Assembly: GCF_002019735.1 (NCBI RefSeq)
Contig: NZ_KV917378.1
Coordinates: 2,630,869 to 2,694,868 of the forward strand
Origin: Salipaludibacillus agaradhaerens
GTDB taxonomy: Bacteria; Bacillota; Bacilli; Bacillales; Salisediminibacteriaceae
Reading direction: 5' to 3'
Length of the DNA: 64,000 nt
Shown: piece after piece, positions 58,538-64,000 of the stretch
How positions within the stretch are numbered: position 1 is the first letter of the stretch
How the letters are laid out: every line of letters starts with the position of its first letter
Notes under the pieces: generated by a model
What the model was told of the DNA's origin: nothing
Database searches by the model: none
The model's input: only the letters and a program-made list of their open reading frames with translations
Translations under genes and position numbers: made by a program

Positions 58538-58571
58538 AAAAAACCTCCCTGCTCCATAAGAGCAAAGAGGG
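58538..58571 (-). terminator. Terminator of the rplM-rpsI operon
   Basis: On the minus strand CCTCTTTGCTC pairs (with G-U wobbles) with GAGCAGGGAGG and is followed by TTTTTT. It lies 25 nt beyond the rpsI stop. Confidence 0.85.
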
Positions 58572-58595
58572 CTGAACCTTTTGATATAAGGTTTA

Positions 58596-58988
58596 TTAAC
58601 GTTTTGAGAACTGAGGTGCACGACGTGCTGCTTTAAGACCGTATTTCTTACGCTCTTTCATACGTGCGTCACGTGTTAGGAAGCCTGCTTTTTTAAGTGG
58701 CTGACGGAAATCTGGGTCAGCTTTAAGAAGTGCACGGGCAACGCCGTGACGGATAGCGCCTGCCTGTCCTGTGTATCCACCGCCGTCAACGTTAACGAGC
58801 ACATCGTATGTGCCTTCCGTTTGAGTTTCAACAAGTGGTTGTTTTACGATAACTTTTAATGTTTCAAGGTCAAAGTAGTCGTTGATGTCACGGTTGTTGA
58901 TCACGATTTTACCGTCTCCAGGTACGAGACGAACACGTGCAACAGAGTTCTTACGACGACCTGTTCCGTAGTATTGAACTTGTGCCAA
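58596..58988 (-). CDS. rpsI: 30S ribosomal protein S9
   Basis: The 130-aa S9 has the typical [20 protein letters not shown] start, [20 protein letters not shown] and [18 protein letters not shown]. The C-terminal tail ([13 protein letters not shown]) reaches the decoding site. GGAGGGA precedes the ATG. It is 20 nt downstream of rplM. Confidence 0.98.
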   Translation of the reverse strand: MAQVQYYGTGRRKNSVARVRLVPGDGKIVINNRDINDYFDLETLKVIVKQPLVETQTEGTYDVLVNVDGGGYTGQAGAIRHGVARALLKADPDFRQPLKKAGFLTRDARMKERKKYGLKAARRAPQFSKR

Positions 58989-59008
58989 GAAAATTCCCTC
59001 CTTCTATA

Positions 59009-59446
59009 TTAACCGCGTAATTCTAATGTTTCTGGCTTTTGAGCTTGGTGTGGGTGCTCGCTTCCAGCATAAACATTTAATTTCTTAGCCATTTGACGGC
59101 CAAGAGATCCTTTTGGAAGCATGCCTTTAATAGCAAGCTCGATTAAACGTTCTGGTTTACGGTCACGCATTTCACCTGCAGACATTGATTTCAATGAACC
59201 AGGGTAGCGGCTGTGACGGTAGTACATTTTGTCTTGAAGTTTGTTACCTGTTAAGTGAATCTTTTCAGCGTTAATCACGATGACGTGATCACCTGTGTCA
59301 ATATGCGGCGTAAAAGTGGGCTTGTGCTTACCGCGAAGGATGCTCGCAACTTCAGAAGCTAGGCGTCCAAGTGCTTTACCTTCAGCGTCAACCACGAACC
59401 ACTTGCGCTCCACGTCTTGTGGCTTTGCCATATATGTTGTACGCAT
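59009..59446 (-). CDS. rplM: 50S ribosomal protein L13
   Basis: This 145-aa early assembly protein of the large subunit begins [20 protein letters not shown] and contains [40 protein letters not shown] and [21 protein letters not shown] precedes the ATG. It heads the rplM-rpsI operon, with its own promoter and a leader that may fold as the L13 autoregulatory element. Confidence 0.98.
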   Translation of the reverse strand: MRTTYMAKPQDVERKWFVVDAEGKALGRLASEVASILRGKHKPTFTPHIDTGDHVIVINAEKIHLTGNKLQDKMYYRHSRYPGSLKSMSAGEMRDRKPERLIELAIKGMLPKGSLGRQMAKKLNVYAGSEHPHQAQKPETLELRG

Positions 59447-59545
59447 TCGTTATTTCCCTCCTACTAGTCAAAAAACTATCCAAATCTAACTGTCATTTCA
59501 ACGATCGATTCCGTACCCGGGGCTAGTGGGCATAAGAATACCATA
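59447..59545 (-). promoter_or_regulatory. Putative L13 leader (rplM 5' UTR)
   Basis: The transcribed leader of about 97 nt contains TATTCTTATGCCCACTAGCC followed by CCCGGGTACGG, which resembles the conserved CCCACUAGCCCCGG-type core I recall for Firmicutes L13 leaders. L13 is thought to bind it and repress its operon. Confidence 0.5.
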
Positions 59546-59549
59546 GATC

Positions 59550-59578
59550 ATCATATAATATATGAAGGGCCATGTCAA
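59550..59578 (-). promoter_or_regulatory. Promoter of rplM-rpsI
   Basis: On the minus strand a perfect TTGACA (59578-59573) and TATGAT (59555-59550) are 17 nt apart, just after the truA stop. Transcription should begin around 59543. Confidence 0.8.
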
Positions 59579-59603
59579 CCTGAAAATACACCAGGTTTCG
59601 TTG

Positions 59604-60380
59604 TTATTGAATTTTTTTTACGTAATCAGCTAATATCTGTTCGTCATAAAACACTTGAGACAAATATAACCCGTGGGCAGGTGCGGTTTTTCCAGCCAGT
59701 GCCCGATTTTTCGCCGCCATAATCGTCTCTATTTCATCCCACTGACGTGTACCGCTTCCTACTTCTAACAATGTCCCCATTAACACGCGCACCATCTGAT
59801 ATAAAAAGCCGCTGCCAATGAACCTGAACGTCCAGTCATCGCCCTCTTTTGCGATGTCTATCAAATAAATCGTCCGCACTTTATCCACCACATCGGTTTT
59901 CGGGGATGAAAAGCTCGTAAAGTCATGTGTCCCAATAAATTGGCTGGCTGCCGCTTGCATGGCCGCCATATTAAGTGTCCTGTCAGTATGACAGATATAG
60001 CGTCGCTGAAACACATTATAGTCAGAGCTAGTCGAAAGCCGATAAATATATTCTTTCCCTACTGCATCGTAGCGAGCGTGAAATGACTGAGGAACATGCC
60101 TACACGTATGCACGTAAATGTCATCTGGCAGTAAACTATTTAAGGCCTTTGGCCAGCGGTCTTCAGGTATCGTTAATGGTGTATCAAAATGAACAGGCTG
60201 ACGAATCCCGTGAACACCGGCATCCGTTCGTCCCGATGAGGTGGACGGCCAGCTTGGCGTTTTATGAATTGTCGCTAATGCCTTTTCGACCTCCCCTTGA
60301 ACCGAGCGATCCTGGGGCTGTCTTTGATAACCATGAAAACGAGCCCCATCGTATGATAATGTTGCTAATACCCGTTGCAT
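59604..60380 (-). CDS. truA: tRNA pseudouridine synthase A (positions 38-40)
   Basis: The 258-aa enzyme isomerises uridines 38-40 in the anticodon arm. The catalytic Asp53 is in SSGRTDAGVHG. Other motifs are SYDGARFHGYQRQP, HARYDAVGKEYIYRL and FLYQMVRVLMGTLLEVG. It is 12 nt downstream of ecfT, the usual bacilli order. Confidence 0.96.
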   Translation of the reverse strand: MQRVLATLSYDGARFHGYQRQPQDRSVQGEVEKALATIHKTPSWPSTSSGRTDAGVHGIRQPVHFDTPLTIPEDRWPKALNSLLPDDIYVHTCRHVPQSFHARYDAVGKEYIYRLSTSSDYNVFQRRYICHTDRTLNMAAMQAAASQFIGTHDFTSFSSPKTDVVDKVRTIYLIDIAKEGDDWTFRFIGSGFLYQMVRVLMGTLLEVGSGTRQWDEIETIMAAKNRALAGKTAPAHGLYLSQVFYDEQILADYVKKIQ

Positions 60381-60392
60381 TGACTTTCACCT

Positions 60393-61196
60393 CTATCCTA
60401 TCCATTGCAAAATAATCGTCATGAGTGAAAACAAGACGAAAACACTTATCACAAGCGTGTCTTGTCTCTTCCATACTAGTTGCCTGTATTTCGTTCGCCC
60501 CTTCCCGCCAGCATAACCTCTCGCTTCCATCGCTGTAGCTAAATCTTCTGCTCGTTTAAACGCTTGGACAAACAGTGGTATGAGGATCGGCACGATCGCT
60601 TTAAGACGCTGCCAAAGAGAGCCTTGAGAAAAGTTCGCTCCTCTTGCCATCTGGGCTTTTGCAATTTTAGATGTTTCTTCTAATAACGTGGGAATAAACC
60701 TTAATGCAATTGACATCATGAGCGCTAATTCATGAGTTGGTATCTTCATTTTTGCTAAAGGCTGCATAAGCCTCTCCATGCCGTCTGTTAAGTCTACAGG
60801 TGTTGTGGACAGTGTTAATAGCGTCGTCATAACAATGAGCAGAAGAAGACGGAATCCGATTAACGCCCCCGTGCTCACACCACCAGTATAGACCGTCATC
60901 CAACCAGCATCCCACAGCACCGTTCCTTCGTTTGTCATGATCAGGTGCAATATAAAAGTAAAAAGAATGATAATGGCAATAAATCGCATCCCTTTCATGT
61001 AAAAACGAAGGGGAATGTTAGCCAAAACAAACGCTGTAATGGTAAGTAGGCCTCCACTTATCAGGACAGCAGGATGCCTGCTAGCAAAAAGAAAGATGAC
61101 GAACAGCATAACAGCTATTAACTTCGATCGTGGATCAAGACGGTGAATGACAGACTCTCTAGGGACAAACTGGCCAATAATCACATTATCAAACAC
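60393..61196 (-). CDS. ecfT: ECF transporter transmembrane subunit EcfT
   Basis: This 267-aa membrane scaffold couples the two ATPases to exchangeable vitamin-binding S components. The start FVPRESVIHRLDPRSKLIAV is characteristic. Five to six helices follow. The two Ala-Arg-Gly coupling motifs are seen as AQMARGANFSQ and AMEARGYAGG in the C-terminal cytosolic helices. It overlaps ecfA2 by 8 nt. Confidence 0.95.
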   Translation of the reverse strand: MFDNVIIGQFVPRESVIHRLDPRSKLIAVMLFVIFLFASRHPAVLISGGLLTITAFVLANIPLRFYMKGMRFIAIIILFTFILHLIMTNEGTVLWDAGWMTVYTGGVSTGALIGFRLLLLIVMTTLLTLSTTPVDLTDGMERLMQPLAKMKIPTHELALMMSIALRFIPTLLEETSKIAKAQMARGANFSQGSLWQRLKAIVPILIPLFVQAFKRAEDLATAMEARGYAGGKGRTKYRQLVWKRQDTLVISVFVLFSLMTIILQWIG

Positions 61197-62067
61197 GGCT
61201 CGCCACGTCCTTTCCTAAATAGGCGAGCAGTCGACTGACGGTGTCATCGAGCGTAAAGGCTTGTGTATCAATCTGTTCACCGCACTTGGCCTTAAGCAAT
61301 GACAATAGCTTGACGGACTCTGGCACAGCCAACTTTAATGCTTCCAACTCGTCTGTTTTTGAGAAAACCTCTGCTGGCGTACCTTTCATATTGATACTCC
61401 CCTTATCCATGACGATAATGTCATCGGAATACAAGGCAGCATCCTCCATATGGTGGGTAACCAGGATGATACTTCGTTTCTCTTCTGCCTTAAACCATTC
61501 ATAGAATAATTGCATCATCATCTGATGTGCTTCTGGATCAAGGCCTGCTGCTGGTTCATCGAGAATAAGTAGTTTCGGTTCAATGGCGAGGACACCAGCG
61601 ATAGCCACACGGCGCATTTGTCCGCCACTTAAATCAAAGGGAGAACGGTCAAACAAATCATCTTGTATCCCGCACATCCTTAAATAATGAGCTGCTTTTT
61701 CCTTGGCATCCGCTTTTGAAAGACCATAGTTTTCAGGGCCATAAGCGGCATCTTGCAAAACTGTTTCGTGAAACAATTGGTGCTCGGGAAATTGAAATAC
61801 CATACCGACCTGTTTCCGAAGCTCAAAGAGGCCTTTTTGCTTCGTATGTGCTTGAATCGTCCAGTCACCTATCGACACTTTTCCAGACGTAGGTTTCAAT
61901 AGCCCATTTAAATGTTGTACGAATGTTGATTTCCCTGAACCCGTATGACCGAGAAGTGACGTGAAATGTCCTTCAGGAATCGTCACGTTCATGTCATGGA
62001 GCGCCTTCTTTTCAAACGGTGTGCCCGCCATGTACGTATAGGTTAATGTGTTTGCTTGTATGTCCAT
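61189..62067 (-). CDS. ecfA2: ECF transporter ATPase EcfA2
   Basis: This 292-aa ABC ATPase has Walker A GHTGSGKS (40-47), Q-loop FQFPEHQLF, signature LSGGQMRR, Walker B LLILDEPAAGLDP and a switch His in VTHHMEDA. Its start overlaps ecfA1 by 25 nt. It forms the energising heterodimer with EcfA1. Confidence 0.96.
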   Translation of the reverse strand: MDIQANTLTYTYMAGTPFEKKALHDMNVTIPEGHFTSLLGHTGSGKSTFVQHLNGLLKPTSGKVSIGDWTIQAHTKQKGLFELRKQVGMVFQFPEHQLFHETVLQDAAYGPENYGLSKADAKEKAAHYLRMCGIQDDLFDRSPFDLSGGQMRRVAIAGVLAIEPKLLILDEPAAGLDPEAHQMMMQLFYEWFKAEEKRSIILVTHHMEDAALYSDDIIVMDKGSINMKGTPAEVFSKTDELEALKLAVPESVKLLSLLKAKCGEQIDTQAFTLDDTVSRLLAYLGKDVASRV

Positions 62068-62888
62068 AGGGCCTCTACTAGCTCCTCTCTCGTGAGAGCG
62101 TCTCGTCGTAAGTCCACACCATGCTTTTTCAGTTCAGTCGTCAACTGGACGGAAAAGGGTGCTTTTAAATGGGCTTCACGTAAAAAAGCCACGTCTGTTA
62201 GAAGGTGAGCTGGGGTCCCTTCTTTCAACACTTGACCATCTTTTAACACTACGAGTCGGTCAGCAAAGACAGCTTCTTCTACATCATGGGTAATGGTGAT
62301 GATGGTCATATTCTCGTTCTCATGGAGATTTTTAATATAGGTTAGCACCTCGGCTCGTCCAGATGGGTCGAGCATTGAGGTAGCCTCATCAAGAATGATC
62401 ACAGCCGGTTTTAGCGCCAAGGCTCCAGCTAAAGCCACACGTTGCTTTTGTCCCCCTGAAAGTTGGTGGGGTTCTCGCTTTTCCAACCCTTTTAACCCAA
62501 GTCGAGAAATACTATGAGATACACGCCTTCTCATGTCCTCATACGGGACACCGGCGTTTTCCAAACCAAAAGCCACGTCATCTTCAACAGTAGGTGCGAC
62601 AATTTGGTTATCTGGGTTTTGAAATACCATTGCCGCTTGTCGTCTTATTTCCGTCCATGTATCAGAGCTTTTTGTGTTATGACCAAACGAGATGACGTCG
62701 CCTTCATTAGGAGTATATAACGCGTTAAACATCTTTGCCAGCGTAGATTTTCCCGAGCCGTTATGACCAAGTATCGTGAGCCATTCCCCCCGTTTAATGG
62801 ATAGGTTAATGCCTTTAACAACGTACGGGCCGTCGTCACGGTATCGAAAACTGACATTTTTCACTTCAATTAGCTTTTCCGTACTCAT
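62043..62888 (-). CDS. ecfA1: ECF transporter ATPase EcfA1
   Basis: This 281-aa ABC ATPase has Walker A GHNGSGKS (41-48), Q-loop FQNPDNQIV, signature LSGGQKQR, Walker B VIILDEATSMLDP and a switch His in ITHDVEEA. It is the first gene of the ecfA1-ecfA2-ecfT-truA unit. The 230-nt gap to rplQ holds the rplQ terminator, so a separate promoter is probable. Confidence 0.96.
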   Translation of the reverse strand: MSTEKLIEVKNVSFRYRDDGPYVVKGINLSIKRGEWLTILGHNGSGKSTLAKMFNALYTPNEGDVISFGHNTKSSDTWTEIRRQAAMVFQNPDNQIVAPTVEDDVAFGLENAGVPYEDMRRRVSHSISRLGLKGLEKREPHQLSGGQKQRVALAGALALKPAVIILDEATSMLDPSGRAEVLTYIKNLHENENMTIITITHDVEEAVFADRLVVLKDGQVLKEGTPAHLLTDVAFLREAHLKAPFSVQLTTELKKHGVDLRRDALTREELVEALWTYKQTH

Positions 62889-63044
62889 AGTACCTCCATT
62901 TTTTAAACGGTGCGACCTGTTAGTATTAGCGATAGGGTTCTAGCTATTAAAAATAGAGAGAGTCCTTTTGACTAGTTTATTAATTAGTAGAGGGTGTCTC
63001 ATCCTTTTATATCCACTCATATATATACGATTATAAGTAAAAAG

Positions 63045-63098
63045 TAAAAAAGGGCTCAGAACCCTCATCTGTTACCAGATGCAGTGTCCCGCCCTTTG
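63045..63098 (-). terminator. Terminator after rplQ
   Basis: On the minus strand AAGGGC...GCCCTT forms the outer stem and GCATCTG/CAGATG-type pairing the inner one, followed by a T run. It ends the ribosomal protein/rpoA operon. Confidence 0.75.
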
Positions 63099-63118
63099 GA
63101 AGAATCAATGTGCTTATG

Positions 63119-63481
63119 TTACACAAGCTCAATGATGGCCATTTCTGCACCGTCTCCACGGCGAGGCCCAAGCTTTAGAACTCGTGTATACCCGCCTTGA
63201 CGATCTTCGTAGCGTTTAGCGACGTCTTCAAATAGTTTCTGAACAGCGTCTTGTCCGCTCTCTTCATCTGCTACTTCTTTACGAATAAAAGCAGCTGCTT
63301 GACGACGTGCATGTAAATCACCACGTTTACCTAATGTGATCATTTTTTCAACAACTGAACGAAGTTCTTTCGCTTTCGGCTCAGTCGTCTCAATGCGCTC
63401 GTTAATAATTAAATCAGTCGCTAAGTCACGGAATAACGCTTTACGTGCACTGCTGTCACGACCTAATTTTCTGTATGCCAT
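63119..63481 (-). CDS. rplQ: 50S ribosomal protein L17
   Basis: The 120-aa L17 begins [20 protein letters not shown] and continues [39 protein letters not shown], ending [24 protein letters not shown] precedes the ATG. It directly follows rpoA, as in all bacilli. Confidence 0.98.
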   Translation of the reverse strand: MAYRKLGRDSSARKALFRDLATDLIINERIETTEPKAKELRSVVEKMITLGKRGDLHARRQAAAFIRKEVADEESGQDAVQKLFEDVAKRYEDRQGGYTRVLKLGPRRGDGAEMAIIELV

Positions 63482-63555
63482 GTTAGTCCCTCCTTCTCAG
63501 CTGAATATCTATCTTCTTCAGGACCGATTTGATCGCTCAAACCGGAAAAAGTAGA

Positions 63556-64000
63556 TTATTCTTCGTCACGAAGACCGAGGTTCAGTTCTTGCAGTTTCTC
63601 CTGCACTTCCTCAAGAGACTTACGTCCGAGGTTACGAACTTTCATCATGTCTTCTTCAGATTTCTGTGTTAGTTCTTGTACTGTGTTAATTCCTGCCCGC
63701 TTAAGACAGTTGTAAGAACGAACAGACAAGTCTAACTCTTCGATCGTCATTTCGAGGACTTTTTCTTTCTGATCCTCTTCTTTTTCGACCATAATTTCGG
63801 CATGTTGGGCTTGGTCTGTTAAACCTACGAAAATATTTAAATGTTCATTCAAAATTTTCGCACCAAGTGAAACAGCTTCTTCCGGGCGGATACTTCCGTC
63901 AGTCCACACGTCCAATGTCAGCTTATCGTAGTTCGTGATTTGACCGACACGGGTATTTTCAACTTGGAAATTCACACGGGAAACCGGTGTGAAAATAGAA
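63556..64000 (-). CDS. rpoA: RNA polymerase alpha subunit, C-terminal part (5' cut by window edge)
   Basis: The open frame continues off the right end (codons for [12 protein letters not shown] precede MNFQVEN-type sequence), so this is the last ~147 residues. It has the end of the N-terminal domain ([33 protein letters not shown]) and the whole alpha-CTD ([40 protein letters not shown]). The CTD contacts UP elements and activators. Confidence 0.97.
   Translation of the reverse strand, partial: SIFTPVSRVNFQVENTRVGQITNYDKLTLDVWTDGSIRPEEAVSLGAKILNEHLNIFVGLTDQAQHAEIMVEKEEDQKEKVLEMTIEELDLSVRSYNCLKRAGINTVQELTQKSEEDMMKVRNLGRKSLEEVQEKLQELNLGLRDEE

Noticed and set aside
1-64000. CRISPR arrays, tRNA or rRNA genes
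   Set aside because: No regularly spaced short repeats and no cloverleaf or rRNA-like segments were seen on reading both strands.

Overview
The window looks like a chromosome segment of a low-to-moderate GC Bacillaceae, plausibly an alkaliphilic or halotolerant one. The right end carries the standard Firmicutes block rpoA-rplQ / ecfA1-ecfA2-ecfT-truA / rplM-rpsI. Strong AGGAGG-type ribosome sites, frequent GTG and TTG starts, CcpA-type cre sites and an MhqR-like regulator all fit Bacillus relatives. Genus is inference only.

Layout. (1) 0-10.6 kb: a secreted PPC-domain protein, a DUF418 membrane protein, a Gly/Ala-rich amphipathic repeat protein, then an LmrA/YxaF-type TetR gene followed by a nucleoside salvage operon (purine nucleoside phosphorylase, NupC-type transporter, XapX mini-protein). 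An unrecognised secreted protein with a small membrane protein and a TetR/MFS pair follow. (2) 10.8-22.7 kb: a complete hexuronate operon on the minus strand (TRAP transporter dctP-dctQ-dctM, GH31 glycosidase, uxaC, uxuA, uxuB, kdgA, kdgK). A ROK regulator is divergent from it, and the shared control region has a promoter, a cre box over the -35 and an inverted-repeat operator. (3) 25.2-29.9 kb: a four-carbon acid-sugar operon (DeoR regulator, DUF1537 kinase, PdxA2 dehydrogenase, GntP permease) matching the D-threonate/D-erythronate route. (4) 30.4-33.1 kb: a quinone/electrophile-response cluster (WrbA, DoxX, nitroreductase, MhqR-like MarR) with operator-like palindromes at three genes.

(5) 33.1-58.5 kb is accessory DNA. 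It holds decayed integrase, IS66, IS3 and OLD-nuclease fragments, an AbiJ-like abortive-infection gene split at an A7 run, and a full type I restriction-modification locus (hsdR, hsdM, hsdS). It also holds an LXG polymorphic toxin with a candidate immunity gene, followed by remnants of toxin tips and immunity genes. A near-identical ~490-bp toxin-tail/immunity block occurs twice, about 8.4 kb apart. Between the copies lie a cytidine deaminase, an aldo/keto reductase-SDR pair with a divergent TetR, a MerR-SDR pair and an SRPBCC protein. (6) 58.5-64 kb is the conserved translation and ECF-transport block on the minus strand.

The most rewarding parts are the toxin/immunity cassette array (46.9-49.9 and 57.0-58.5 kb), the AbiJ-like gene that a -1 slip would restore, the LmrA-type regulator next to a nucleoside operon, and the MhqR-like regulon. 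No tRNA, rRNA or CRISPR array was seen.
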